Positions 33,306-41,778 of a stretch of DNA of 64,000 nt are shown here, in pieces. The stretch lies in contig NZ_QYCZ01000001.1 of assembly GCF_003614945.1 (NCBI RefSeq), positions 948,001-1,012,000 of the forward strand, read 5' to 3'. Position numbers and translations under genes: made by a program. Source of the stretch: Bergeyella cardium. GTDB lineage: Bacteria > Bacteroidota > Bacteroidia > Flavobacteriales > Weeksellaceae. A model generated the notes under the pieces. It did no database searches. It had not been told where the DNA came from and worked only from the letters and a program-made list of their open reading frames with translations. Every line of letters starts with the position of its first letter. Position 1 is the first letter of the stretch.

Positions 33306-34545
33306 ATCGATAATTTTTGGCGGTTTTATTTTGCTGTTTGCTAATGGCACAGCACAGACAAAAATAAGCTATAAGAGGAAAATCAATGCAAAACAAAATT
33401 CGTGGAACTACTTCAGAATCCCCGATAATCTCTATGAAAAAGCAGAGCCCAGCCTTGCAGACCTTAGGATTTATCGCATTCGCCAGAAAGATAGTTTGGA
33501 GGTACCTTATCTTATCTCAGGAATTTGGGGAACTGAGGCTCAGACGGATGAGTATTTTGAAATTCTGAACAAAACCAAAACCGATAAGGGCTATTATTTC
33601 ACACTCCAAAGAGAGGATAATCAGTCTGAAATCAGTGAGATTAATCTCTCATTTGATAACAAAAATTTTGATTGGAGAATTGATTTAGAGGGCAGTAATG
33701 ACCAGAAAGAGTGGTTTGGTATTCTGGAAAATTACAGGGTTTTGTCCATCCAAAATTCCAAAACAGATTTTAGTTTTGAAAATTTGATTTTTGAGAAAAC
33801 ACGATATAAATATTACCGCATATTAGTGAAAACCAATGAAAAGCCATTGCTCTCAGAAGCTGCTTTTCAGAATGATGATGTTCTGAAATATCAGAAATTC
33901 AATGTTCATAAGATTCAGAACTTTAAGGTTAAAAATGATAAAAAATCAAAGACGAGTACAGCTGTTTTTTCATTGAAAAATAGCTTGCCCATACACTCAT
34001 TCCGCATAAAGGTTGAAAATAAAAACGATTTTTATCGCCCAATAAGCATTTATGCAATCGATACTATTGCTACGGAGAAAGGCAAGCTGGCGGAGTATTC
34101 TGGCATTGCGGATGGTACGCTTTCCTCATTGAAGGGGGCTGACCTGAAATCTTATAAAGAGGTGCTCGCCAAGCAGATGATGATTGTAATTGATAATGGA
34201 GATAATCCACCACTGAAAATCTCTGAAATAGAAGTGAAAACCTATGAAAATGGGATCGTCTTTAAAGCCGAAAAAAGTGGAGATTACATTCTTACCTATG
34301 GTAATCAGCAGATTATCGACAGACCAAACTATGATATAGAAACCTTTGAAGAGAAAATTAGCAGAGAGAAAAAAGATACCGTAAGCCTATCAAATGAAAT
34401 GATTGTGAAGCAAGCGGATAATAGAAGCAAACCCCTGATGGAGAGCGATTATTGGCTTTCAGGGATAATGATAGTTCTGATTTTGTTTTTAGGTTATTTC
34501 AGTTATAAAATGATAGCTAAAAAATCCGAATCAGAAGAAAATTAA
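33289..34545 (+). CDS. DUF3999-family periplasmic, membrane-anchored protein
   Basis: A 418-residue protein starting at GTG (33289) within the end of the DUF2339 gene. It has a signal peptide (IIKSIIFGGFILLFANGTAQ), a long beta-rich extracytoplasmic region with LADLRIYRIRQKDSLEVPYLI, and one C-terminal membrane segment (SGIMIVLILFLGYFSYKMI) followed by a short charged tail. Pairing with DUF2339 supports the assignment. Function unknown. Confidence 0.8.
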   Translation: MKRIIKSIIFGGFILLFANGTAQTKISYKRKINAKQNSWNYFRIPDNLYEKAEPSLADLRIYRIRQKDSLEVPYLISGIWGTEAQTDEYFEILNKTKTDKGYYFTLQREDNQSEISEINLSFDNKNFDWRIDLEGSNDQKEWFGILENYRVLSIQNSKTDFSFENLIFEKTRYKYYRILVKTNEKPLLSEAAFQNDDVLKYQKFNVHKIQNFKVKNDKKSKTSTAVFSLKNSLPIHSFRIKVENKNDFYRPISIYAIDTIATEKGKLAEYSGIADGTLSSLKGADLKSYKEVLAKQMMIVIDNGDNPPLKISEIEVKTYENGIVFKAEKSGDYILTYGNQQIIDRPNYDIETFEEKISREKKDTVSLSNEMIVKQADNRSKPLMESDYWLSGIMIVLILFLGYFSYKMIAKKSESEEN

Positions 34546-34549
34546 GCGC

Positions 34550-34578
34550 AAAAGTGGATAAATTTATCCACTTTTTGT
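34550..34578. terminator. Bidirectional terminator between DUF3999 and the acetyltransferase
   Basis: A perfect 26-bp palindrome with half-site AAAAGTGGATAAA; T- and A-runs on both sides. It overlaps the 3' end of the acetyltransferase gene. Confidence 0.8.
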
Positions 34579-35175
34579 TTGCTTATATGCTAAATCTTTG
34601 AAGTAAAATTCTTTGTCGTTCTCATTGATTTCGCGATGGGCTTTACAAGGATTTCCGAAAGCCACGACACCGCTGGGGATGTCCTTCGTAACAACGCTTC
34701 CCGCCCCGATAACGGTATTATCACCGATGCAAACATTTGGATTGATCACCGTATTGCCACCAATCCAAACATTATTTCCTATACTGATCGGCAGTGCGAA
34801 TTCTACTCCTGAATTTCGTATTTCTGCATCAATCGGGTGCCCTACTGTAAATAGAGAAACATTCGGTCCAAAGAATACATTATCCCCGATCTGAACTTTT
34901 GCACAGTCTAAAATTGTGGTATTGTAGTTTGCATAGAAGTTTTTACCAATCTCTATATTTGCTCCATAATCGCAGTAAAATGGTGATTTTATATAGCAAT
35001 TCTCTCCAATTTTCCCCAATAATTTTTTGAATATTTCCCGCCGTTTTTCCTTCTCCAAAATATTGAGGTTATTCAGTTCAAAGACCAGTAATTTGGCGAT
35101 TTTCCTCTCTTCTACTAAATCCTTATCATCAGAGAAATAAAGCTTTCCTGAAAGCATTTTTTCTTTTTCTGTCAT
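34564..35175 (-). CDS. Maltose/galactoside O-acetyltransferase-like protein
   Basis: A 203-residue left-handed beta-helix acetyltransferase. The N-terminal Mac domain (KEKMLSGKLYFSDDKDLVEER) is followed by hexapeptide repeats (IEIGKNFYANYNTTILDCAKVQIGD). The catalytic histidine lies in FTVGHPIDAE, and the acetyl-CoA region is NVWIGGNTVINPNVCIG to IGAGSVVTKDIPSGVVAFGNP. It transfers acetyl groups to sugars; the acceptor is unknown. Confidence 0.9.
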   Translation of the reverse strand: MTEKEKMLSGKLYFSDDKDLVEERKIAKLLVFELNNLNILEKEKRREIFKKLLGKIGENCYIKSPFYCDYGANIEIGKNFYANYNTTILDCAKVQIGDNVFFGPNVSLFTVGHPIDAEIRNSGVEFALPISIGNNVWIGGNTVINPNVCIGDNTVIGAGSVVTKDIPSGVVAFGNPCKAHREINENDKEFYFKDLAYKQTKSG

Positions 35176-35195
35176 TAGTGTTTGTTTTATTGAGT

Positions 35196-35696
35196 TTAAT
35201 TTTGATTTTTCGAGTTGCTAAGTTCAGAATCTAATATCAACCCTTGTTTTCTAACATATTTTTCACGAGAAATTCCTATAAAGTGTCCTAAAAATAAACC
35301 TAAAATAATCCCCATATAAATATTTGTAAAAACTCCTATAACCAGTCCTGATAATGAAAGGTATATAAATGTTTTCCAATAGATTACATTTTTATGAAGA
35401 TAGCCGTATTCTTTTCGGATATATTTTCTAAAGTTATAATAATGAGTAAGGTATTTTCCATAGCGAAGACTCCCATTTCTCTTAGTTGGAAACATATTTA
35501 TAATAAAATCAATTCTATCTACAAAATCTCCATAATTATTATAAGCTAGGGTATCCATTTTGCTAATAAGAGCCATAAGATAGTAATATCCTGTTGTCTG
35601 TTTCTCTAATCGGGTGAAGTTTGATGACTTTTTATTTAAAGTACTCTCTAAATGATGAATCACACCACGGATATTCTGTTTTAAATACCAGTCCAT
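35196..35696 (-). CDS. Hypothetical protein with two membrane segments
   Basis: A 166-residue protein that I do not recognise. The N-terminal ~105 residues are hydrophilic and helical, rich in Tyr, Lys and Arg. Two closely spaced C-terminal hydrophobic segments follow (about 108-127 and 130-143, IYLSLSGLVIGVF and MGIILGLFLGHFIG, glycine-zipper-like), then a basic tail. Codon use is AT-rich like the HIRAN, J-domain and PLD genes upstream on the same strand, but a 147-bp gap with a hairpin separates it from them. Confidence 0.6.
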   Translation of the reverse strand: MDWYLKQNIRGVIHHLESTLNKKSSNFTRLEKQTTGYYYLMALISKMDTLAYNNYGDFVDRIDFIINMFPTKRNGSLRYGKYLTHYYNFRKYIRKEYGYLHKNVIYWKTFIYLSLSGLVIGVFTNIYMGIILGLFLGHFIGISREKYVRKQGLILDSELSNSKNQN

Positions 35697-35775
35697 TGAG
35701 ATGTTTTTATAAATTTTAATCCAATAATTTGTTCAGAGTTGTTTTCAAATAGTTGTTGAATATCTCTTTCTAATT

Positions 35776-35798
35776 TAAAAGGGGAGATTTTCTCCCAG
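35776..35798 (-). terminator. Probable terminator of the HIRAN operon
   Basis: Stem GGGAGA / TCTCCC; on the minus strand it is followed by CCTTTTAAATT. Confidence 0.6.
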
Positions 35799-35843
35799 AA
35801 AACAATAGATTTTTTTGTTTAAAAAGCCTCATTTGTTATCCTA

Positions 35844-36242
35844 TTAATCTTTTAAAAATACTTCCATATCTATTTTTAACCATTTCCCTTCCCATTCTTT
35901 ATGGGTAGCTTTAGCATAAAACTCTTTGCCAGCATCCATTAGTCTGGCAATAGTTTGGTTCTTTGCTTTGGGAATATATCCGAGTTTATGCTCCTCAAAT
36001 AGAATACAGATTGCAAATTTATCATACTCATTATCAGGTTCTCGTTTTAGTTTAAGTATGGATTCTTTTATAATGATCTTATCTTCTATCTCGCTGAGAT
36101 TTTGGTGTGATGTGCCTGCTATAACAGATGCTAAAGCAAGAATATCCTCCTCAAATGCTTTAAAAGATATTGTCCCTCCGCTTACTAATTTTAGTAATGC
36201 AGGATCTGTTTTGCTAAGTTCAAAATTTTCTTGATTACTCAT
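35844..36242 (-). CDS. HIRAN-domain protein
   Basis: A 132-residue protein with a short N-terminal extension and a HIRAN domain (about residues 36-130). Conserved pieces seen are LKREPDNEYDKFAICI, HKLGYIPKAKNQTIARLMDAG and the closing basic strand. In eukaryotes (HLTF, Rad5) HIRAN binds 3' DNA ends; bacterial stand-alone copies are proposed to sense damaged or stalled DNA. The start overlaps the end of the J-domain gene by 8 bp, so the two are coupled. No helicase or nuclease domain is fused to it. Confidence 0.75.
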   Translation of the reverse strand: MSNQENFELSKTDPALLKLVSGGTISFKAFEEDILALASVIAGTSHQNLSEIEDKIIIKESILKLKREPDNEYDKFAICILFEEHKLGYIPKAKNQTIARLMDAGKEFYAKATHKEWEGKWLKIDMEVFLKD

Positions 36243-37026
36243 AAGTTTCTCTTATTAGTTTATAGATTTTTTCTTTTTCCTTAATTACTTTTTTTATTTC
36301 ATCTATCTCATTTTTTAATATTTCCTGCTGTTCCTCTACCCATTCTTCATCACGAATTTGGTCAGCAATATTAAAAGGAAATTCCTTTTCAAGATTTGCA
36401 ATATCTTCTTCCAACTCTTTTATACCTTGTGCTAAGGTAGCGGTTTGTAATAAAATTTCTTCTTCTGAGAGTTCCTCATTTTGTTCTTCAGATTTTTTCA
36501 AATCTTCTGAAAAAGCTACTTCTAATGCTTTAAGCCTATCTAAATCGCCACTTTTATATGCCTTATGAAATATATACCATAACTCTTTTTGATATTCTGT
36601 AAGATGAGGATTGATATCTGGATGCAGTGATTTTGCAATATTTCGATAGATTTTGCGGATTTCTGCACTGTCAGTTGGCGAATGTAAATTTTTAAGAAAT
36701 TCTTTCCCCATTACAATCTTTTGCTTTTCTAAATGTACTTCTTCATATGCTTTCTTTATCATCGCCTCTACTTCTGCTTCTATCTTATCAAATGCTGGCT
36801 CTTTGTCCTGATTGATGTATTGATGACAAAACTGTATTTTCTTTTTTAGTGCTTTTAGTTGAATATTGAGCTCCAGCAATTCTATTTTATACTTTCCAAT
36901 TTTAGTAGCATAAAGGGATTCCAGTTGTACTCTTCCCCAATTCATCATTATTTCAAGAGTATTGATAGAAGAAATATATCCCTTTTTAAGTTTATCTAAT
37001 GATTCTAAAAGTTCTTTTCTATCCAT
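36235..37026 (-). CDS. J-domain (DnaJ-like) protein with coiled coils
   Basis: A 263-residue protein. Coiled-coil-prone helices cover about residues 1-110 and 185-263. Between them is a J-domain-like segment: a basic helix SAEIRKIYRNIAKSLHPDINP with the diagnostic HPD at 135-137, then YQKELWYIFHKAYKSGDLDRLKAL as the following helix. The J domain would recruit DnaK-type Hsp70. It overlaps the HIRAN gene by 8 bp and lies 54 bp after the PLD gene. The J domain is internal and not at the N-terminus, unlike classical DnaJ. Confidence 0.72.
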   Translation of the reverse strand: MDRKELLESLDKLKKGYISSINTLEIMMNWGRVQLESLYATKIGKYKIELLELNIQLKALKKKIQFCHQYINQDKEPAFDKIEAEVEAMIKKAYEEVHLEKQKIVMGKEFLKNLHSPTDSAEIRKIYRNIAKSLHPDINPHLTEYQKELWYIFHKAYKSGDLDRLKALEVAFSEDLKKSEEQNEELSEEEILLQTATLAQGIKELEEDIANLEKEFPFNIADQIRDEEWVEEQQEILKNEIDEIKKVIKEKEKIYKLIRETYE

Positions 37027-37080
37027 AGTTTTGTTTTTAAAGCTAAATAATAAACTAAATATAGTAATTTAACAATACCT

Positions 37081-37854
37081 TTAATTTATAGGCTCTTTAT
37101 ATAGAAAACTTCCCCACGATTGAATATCTCTTTCGGGTAATCCAGAGTGATAAAAAAGTTCTTTGAATATATCTACAATTTTCTCTAATGCTCCTTCATC
37201 TGTGGTTCTTATTCGGGTTTCAAAATTATCTTTGGTACCGTTTGCTGTGAAGTTTAGCGATCCCATATAAGCAATTTCATCATCAATGATATAGATTTTA
37301 CTATGTATATACATATTTTTATACATATTGAAATTTTGAGGAGAGACATATACCTTGAAAGGAAATAGCTGAGAGTACTCATAATTGTAAATCCGTTTGG
37401 ATTTTATTTTCTCTTTAAAATAACTTCTAATCAGGAATATTAGAAGAATTGGGATTAATCCATAAATTAGTTTCATATCCCAGTAAAAAAATGCAGAGAG
37501 TGATAAAATACAGATTAATCCAATATTAGCAAAAAGGAGATATTTTACAATATCTAACCATTTATTTCTAATTCTTTCAGCTTCTTTATCTATGATTCTG
37601 GTTTGCCGAATAAGTTTATAAATATTCTTTTCGTAAGAAGAATCATAATAGTCTTCGATATTATCTGTGGTGATTAGATGAACATTGACACCTCTTGTAT
37701 ACAGATAAATAAGTTCTTTTATTAGAAAAGGAGATAAAAATGGGGAAACAATCTTTACACTTCGTTTGGCATTGGTAATATCATCTAATAGTTTCTTGCC
37801 TGCACCTTGACCAATGTATATATCGCAATTGGCTCCATTAAAAAAAGTACGCAT
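37081..37854 (-). CDS. Phospholipase D-like protein with an inserted membrane hairpin
   Basis: A 257-residue protein with a PLD fold split around two membrane segments. The N-terminal part (about 20-65; ITNAKRSVKIVSPFLSPFLIKEL, RGVNVHLITT) and the C-terminal part (from about 165) match PLDc_2. The catalytic motif IHSKIYIIDDEIAYMGSLNFT holds His184, Lys186 and Asp191/192. Hydrophobic segments lie at about 103-123 and 128-142. A single HKD motif implies action as a dimer, as a nuclease or phospholipase; the membrane tether is unusual. It is first of the PLD / J-domain / HIRAN gene set. Confidence 0.72.
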   Translation of the reverse strand: MRTFFNGANCDIYIGQGAGKKLLDDITNAKRSVKIVSPFLSPFLIKELIYLYTRGVNVHLITTDNIEDYYDSSYEKNIYKLIRQTRIIDKEAERIRNKWLDIVKYLLFANIGLICILSLSAFFYWDMKLIYGLIPILLIFLIRSYFKEKIKSKRIYNYEYSQLFPFKVYVSPQNFNMYKNMYIHSKIYIIDDEIAYMGSLNFTANGTKDNFETRIRTTDEGALEKIVDIFKELFYHSGLPERDIQSWGSFLYKEPIN

Positions 37855-37901
37855 AGTCTATTTATTTAATAAATTATTATTCTTGGTTTGTATTGTTTTT
37901 T

Positions 37902-38465
37902 TTATTTTCCTAACACCCTTCTAATCCCCTCTGGGAAGATTTTATGCTCTATCTCGTGGATTTTCTCAGCGAGGCTTTCTGGGGTTTCATTGGGAGAGAG
38001 GGGCACGCTACCTTGTATGATAATTTCCCCTTCGTCTATACCTGCCGTCACGAAATGTACTGTTGCGCCGCTTTCAGGTTCATTAGCATTGATGACAGCC
38101 TTGTGTACATTCATCCCCCACATCCCTTTACCACCGAATTTGGGCAGGAGAGAAGGGTGAATATTGATGATTTTACCCTTGTATTTCTCCGCAAAATCCT
38201 TTGTGATAATGGAAAGAAAGCCTGCCAATACTATCAAATCTGTGTTTTCAGGTAGAATCTCTTCAAGTTTCTCGCAGAAATCCTTCCCACGAGGGATGAG
38301 CTGATTGGATATCTCGTGATTTTTTGCCCGTTGGAGAGCATAGCAATCCCTGTCGGCTACTACAAGGCGCACTTGGGTATTGGGGATTTCACCATTTTGG
38401 GTACATTCTATAATTCGCTCTAAATTAGAACCCGATCCTGATGCTAAAACAACGATATTCTTCAT
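37902..38465 (-). CDS. purN: Phosphoribosylglycinamide formyltransferase
   Basis: About 187 residues. It begins MKNIVVLASGSGSNLERII, with the catalytic cluster in LAGFLSIITKDFAEKYKGKIINIHPSLLP and the later aspartate in ATVHFVTAGIDEGEII. It transfers a formyl group from 10-formyl-THF to GAR in purine synthesis. The start at 38465 was chosen at the family-typical methionine; an in-frame extension would overlap the metallophosphatase stop. The PLD gene follows after 47 bp. Confidence 0.95.
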   Translation of the reverse strand: MKNIVVLASGSGSNLERIIECTQNGEIPNTQVRLVVADRDCYALQRAKNHEISNQLIPRGKDFCEKLEEILPENTDLIVLAGFLSIITKDFAEKYKGKIINIHPSLLPKFGGKGMWGMNVHKAVINANEPESGATVHFVTAGIDEGEIIIQGSVPLSPNETPESLAEKIHEIEHKIFPEGIRRVLGK

Positions 38466-38487
38466 TTCTCTAAGGTTTATTTTGGGG

Positions 38488-39651
38488 TTAGTCTCCGTCC
38501 TCTGGGCTTGCATTTTCTACGATTGCAGATGTATTCCCGTGAATATCCACCGCGTATTCCTTGCCATTTTCTACGAGCAATCCTTGGGTTTTACCGCCTG
38601 CGTGATGCACATCTATATCAATTACTTTCTTATCGAGGAGGTAGGTAATAGTTGTATGCAGTGTATGCCCTATAACGAACTTATCAGCACCCATTTTTTG
38701 TCTGATTTCTTCAAAATCTGACCTGTCAATATCTGCTTTCCCAAAGCCTCTGTACCAAGTTGGACTTTTAGCATACATATAAAGTCCATTGGCGAGTTTA
38801 TCAGAGCTAGTTTGTGCTGATTTTGTATTGAAATAATACCGCCTTGCGATGCTGTTCATCTCTGGAATGGATAGATTAAGGTCGCTCACCTCTTTAGAGA
38901 TACCCGCGTGTACGAATACATAAGAACCAATTTTTTCAATGATATTTTTTGTGCCCAGCCATCGACCAAGCTCGGTATTTGGCTTGTAGAAATTGATGTA
39001 TTCCTCATTCATTAAGCGGGCATTTTCAAAATATTTCTTGCGCACATATCGGAAGTCGTGGCTCATATTCATTATATCGTGGTTTCCGAGTATAAAATGT
39101 ACTTTCCCGCCTGCTTTTTCCGCCTGTTCTTCGAGGGAGTAGATGAGCCAGAGGGTTTGAGTTACCAATAGCCCTCTATCGAAGAAATCCCCAAGTGTAA
39201 TCAAGTGCCCAGAACCGAAAATCCACTGATTATTCTTGTCAATGACTTTATTATTAATGAGGAAGGTACGAAACGCATTATATTCCCCTTCTATATCGGA
39301 TATAGCGATGAATTTCTCTGGCATTGGGTAGACCGATGGTTGGTTTTGAAGCTGTTTTTGGATGCGGGTAGGGAAATGTTCCTTATCATTCACCAAAATC
39401 TGAAACTTTTTACCCGTTATACTTTTTTTGAAGTGCTTTGTCTTTACAATGGGAGTTCCGTTTTTCTTAATGACTTGCTTTGCGACTGCTCCCTCATCAT
39501 TATAAAAGATATAAACCCCATCAATATCCGCTTTTGAGGTGTCTTTGCTCAATCTTTTCTCGGAGATGTGGGGAGTTAGTTGTGAGTAGAATAGGGTAGG
39601 GGCGCTCATCATAAAAAGCCCTAATGCGAGTAGTAATTTTTTAGTATCCAT
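38488..39651 (-). CDS. Secreted calcineurin-like metallophosphoesterase
   Basis: About 387 residues with a signal peptide (MDTKKLLLALGLFMMSAPTLFYSQ). Metal-binding blocks of the PPP-type fold are in order: ISDIEGEYNAF, GDFFDRG, GNHDIMN, VHAGI and IGHTLHTT. It should act in the periplasm or outer membrane as a phosphatase, resembling secreted Shewanella-type protein phosphatases. The start at 39651 fits the promoter at 39671-39678, giving a short leader. purN follows after 22 bp. Confidence 0.85.
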   Translation of the reverse strand: MDTKKLLLALGLFMMSAPTLFYSQLTPHISEKRLSKDTSKADIDGVYIFYNDEGAVAKQVIKKNGTPIVKTKHFKKSITGKKFQILVNDKEHFPTRIQKQLQNQPSVYPMPEKFIAISDIEGEYNAFRTFLINNKVIDKNNQWIFGSGHLITLGDFFDRGLLVTQTLWLIYSLEEQAEKAGGKVHFILGNHDIMNMSHDFRYVRKKYFENARLMNEEYINFYKPNTELGRWLGTKNIIEKIGSYVFVHAGISKEVSDLNLSIPEMNSIARRYYFNTKSAQTSSDKLANGLYMYAKSPTWYRGFGKADIDRSDFEEIRQKMGADKFVIGHTLHTTITYLLDKKVIDIDVHHAGGKTQGLLVENGKEYAVDIHGNTSAIVENASPEDGD

Positions 39652-39670
39652 CCTTAAATTTCTCATTACG

Positions 39671-39678
39671 CAAATATA
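39671..39678 (-). promoter_or_regulatory. -7 promoter element of the metallophosphoesterase-purN operon
   Basis: TATATTTG on the minus strand, exact match, 19 bp before the start at 39651. Confidence 0.65.
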
Positions 39679-39709
39679 TTTTATTTAGTTGGGAAATGCA
39701 CGAATAAGG

Positions 39710-39735
39710 AAAACCTCCTTTTTAGGGGAGGTTTT
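39710..39735 (-). terminator. Terminator of the DUF695-RraB gene
   Basis: Stem AAAACCTCC / GGAGGTTTT; only a short T-run follows on the minus strand. Confidence 0.6.
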
Positions 39736-39738
39736 AGG

Positions 39739-40512
39739 CTATTTTATAATCTGAGTTTCCCAGCCATCGTATTCTCCATTATGATCAAGGGCGATGTCAA
39801 TAAGATTCCAAGTATCATCATCTATATCCTGTGGAGAGTTTATTTTTGAGGCAAGGATTTTAAAACCTACGGGCTCCGACTGTGGCTCTTCATTCTCTAA
39901 GTCTATCTCTCCAGCTTCTAATATTTTAAATCCAAATTCTTCTATTTTGGCCAGAGCGTTTCTCATATTTGTTTCAGTTGAGAAATAGAGCCAATGCTGT
40001 ATCTCTCGTTCGGTACTAAGCTGGTCACCGGCCTCTTTGCATTGCTGACGAACCCTGTCATTCTGAATACCTTGCATTTCATAGATATTTGGGAAGAGGT
40101 ACTGGAAATATGCTTCCCAGTTGGCATCATCAGAAATTTTAGTTTCTAAATTATAACCGAAATCCGAGGTCTTTATATCGCTTAGAACTTGCTCAGCACT
40201 GCTTTTATCCTGAGTATAATAGTACCAACACACCTCGCCTTCGCGAGTAACTACACCACACAAAATTGCTCCTTTGTCCTCCAATATTTGTGAAATTCTA
40301 TCTTCTATTTGATAGATTTCCTCATACTCACTCTCTTGTGAGAAGCCTTCTTCTGTTGGGCTTTTCAGATTAGTAGTTATACTTATTCTATGGAAGTAGT
40401 CTGTAATTGGAGCCAACTGTGCTAGTCCCAAATCTACTCTGAAAGCGGCAGGTTTTTCAGCTACACTGCCTATATAGACTACCCAATCTTGTTCTAATTC
40501 CTTATTTTCCAT
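39739..40512 (-). CDS. DUF695 and RraB-like domain fusion protein
   Basis: About 257 residues in two parts. The N-terminal ~135 match DUF695 (WVVYIGSVAEKPAAFRVDLGL, and GVVTREGEVCWYYYT). The C-terminal ~110 resemble regulator of RNase E activity RraB / DUF1260 (QLSTEREIQHWLYFSTETNMRNALAKIEEFGF, then DHNGEYDGWETQI). Both parts are small cytoplasmic domains; an RNase link is inference from the family name only. An alternative start lies four codons upstream. Confidence 0.7.
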   Translation of the reverse strand: MENKELEQDWVVYIGSVAEKPAAFRVDLGLAQLAPITDYFHRISITTNLKSPTEEGFSQESEYEEIYQIEDRISQILEDKGAILCGVVTREGEVCWYYYTQDKSSAEQVLSDIKTSDFGYNLETKISDDANWEAYFQYLFPNIYEMQGIQNDRVRQQCKEAGDQLSTEREIQHWLYFSTETNMRNALAKIEEFGFKILEAGEIDLENEEPQSEPVGFKILASKINSPQDIDDDTWNLIDIALDHNGEYDGWETQIIK

Positions 40513-40524
40513 TATTTTATTCAT

Positions 40525-40735
40525 TTTTGTATAGTTTATTTATTTTTCGGTTATCATATGTGGATGAAAATCTGCTGTATTTAAGATTATTAGTTTTTAG
40601 GGAGTGGTAATAAAATTAGTTTTTTTCTCTAAAATTATTTTTTATAGTTAAGAATTAGTAGTTTAGTCTTTTTTTTGTCATAAAGTGTAATTTCTTTACT
40701 AATTTAAAACACTGTAAAGATAGTATATTTATAAA
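40525..40735. other. AT-rich intergenic gap
   Basis: About 210 bp between the DUF695 gene and the first Sel1-repeat gene. No gene, repeat or exact promoter element was recognised. Confidence 0.5.
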
Positions 40736-40761
40736 AGAATCAGGGTTTAATCCCTGATTCT
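40736..40761 (-). terminator. Terminator of the first Sel1-repeat gene
   Basis: Stem AGAATCAGGG / CCCTGATTCT; on the minus strand a TTTTAT follows. It overlaps the last codons of the gene. Confidence 0.7.
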
Positions 40762-41604
40762 TTGTACTTCCAGTGCTTGTGGCTGACCTTTTGCAGCAGC
40801 TTTTATGAGAAATTCTTCTGCTTTCTCAAAATCCCTACTGGTTCCTAATCCCTTAGCATAAATAATGTAAAGATTATATAATGCATCTATATTACCCTTG
40901 TCTGCCGATTGCTGAAACCAATATAAAGCCTTGTTATACTCTTGCTGATTAAAGTACATACGCCCTAAATTATTCTGTGCAGTTTCATTACCATTCTCTG
41001 CAGCTTTTTTATACCATAAAAATGATAACTCATCACTCTGCTCCACCTCAAAACCTTCTTCATATAAAGCACCTAAAATCCCCTGCGAGGTAGCATTTCC
41101 TTGCTCAGCAGCTTTTTCTGACCAGAACCTTGCCGAAGAATAGTCTCCCATCTTAGCATAGAGAATAGCCAGATTATTTAGTGCTAAATCATATTTTTTT
41201 TCTGCAGATTCCCTATACCATTTTATAGCTTTATTATAATTTTGCTTTACACCTAAACCATATTCGAATAAAGAGGCTAAATTATTTTGTGCTTCTCTAT
41301 CGCCTTTCTCTGCAGCAATTTTTATCCAGAATTTAGCCTTGCTGTAATCCTGCTTTTGGCTGTAAATATAACCTAATTTACTTTTTACAAATTTTTGATT
41401 TTTCTCTGCTGCTTTTTGATACAAAGATTTTGCTTTTTCGTAATCCTGTTTTATACTTAAATCCTTAAGATAGGTAGGTTCTACATCGTATTGAGCAATG
41501 ATGTGTTCCTCTGTATCATCACTAATAATTTCATCTGGATTTTCCTGTGCTTGTACATAATGATTAATAAATAAAGTAATAATGGTTAAAATTAGTTTTT
41601 TCAT
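40747..41604 (-). CDS. Secreted Sel1-repeat protein, copy 1
   Basis: A 285-residue protein with a signal peptide (MKKLILTIITLFINHYVQAQ) and about six Sel1-like repeats of ~36 residues, with units such as KAIKWYRESAEKKYDLALNNLAILY. SLR proteins are TPR-like scaffolds for protein contacts in the envelope. It is the most diverged of three tandem paralogues on this strand. It has its own -7 element (41626-41633) and terminator. Confidence 0.85.
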   Translation of the reverse strand: MKKLILTIITLFINHYVQAQENPDEIISDDTEEHIIAQYDVEPTYLKDLSIKQDYEKAKSLYQKAAEKNQKFVKSKLGYIYSQKQDYSKAKFWIKIAAEKGDREAQNNLASLFEYGLGVKQNYNKAIKWYRESAEKKYDLALNNLAILYAKMGDYSSARFWSEKAAEQGNATSQGILGALYEEGFEVEQSDELSFLWYKKAAENGNETAQNNLGRMYFNQQEYNKALYWFQQSADKGNIDALYNLYIIYAKGLGTSRDFEKAEEFLIKAAAKGQPQALEVQRIRD

Positions 41605-41625
41605 TAATTATAAGTTAAAGAAAAG

Positions 41626-41633
41626 CAAAGATA
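41626..41633 (-). promoter_or_regulatory. -7 promoter element of Sel1 copy 1
   Basis: TATCTTTG on the minus strand, exact TAnnTTTG, 21 bp before the start. Confidence 0.6.
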
Positions 41634-41678
41634 AAAAAAGTCAATAATTATGCTGGCTTTTAAATATCCTTAGGTCTT

Positions 41679-41771
41679 CTAATCCACTTTCTTCAAAAGC
41701 GCGGAAAAATCCTCCTGCGCCGAAACAAAAAGGGCGAAGCACGCCTCCAAATATTAAATCAATTTTTTCAT
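41679..41771 (-). pseudogene. Relic of a fourth Sel1-repeat gene (signal-peptide end only)
   Basis: Reading the minus strand from the ATG at 41771 gives MKKLI, a stop, then YLEACFALFVSAQEDFSALL and KKVD before another stop. This parallels the paralogue start MKKLILTLALLSTPFIFAQ followed by ENFNTLLAKAKQGD. Only the first ~31 codons remain, with an in-frame stop at codon 6; no repeat units follow. It lies between copies 1 and 2, as expected for a decayed tandem member. Confidence 0.65.
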
Positions 41772-41778
41772 TTTAGGC

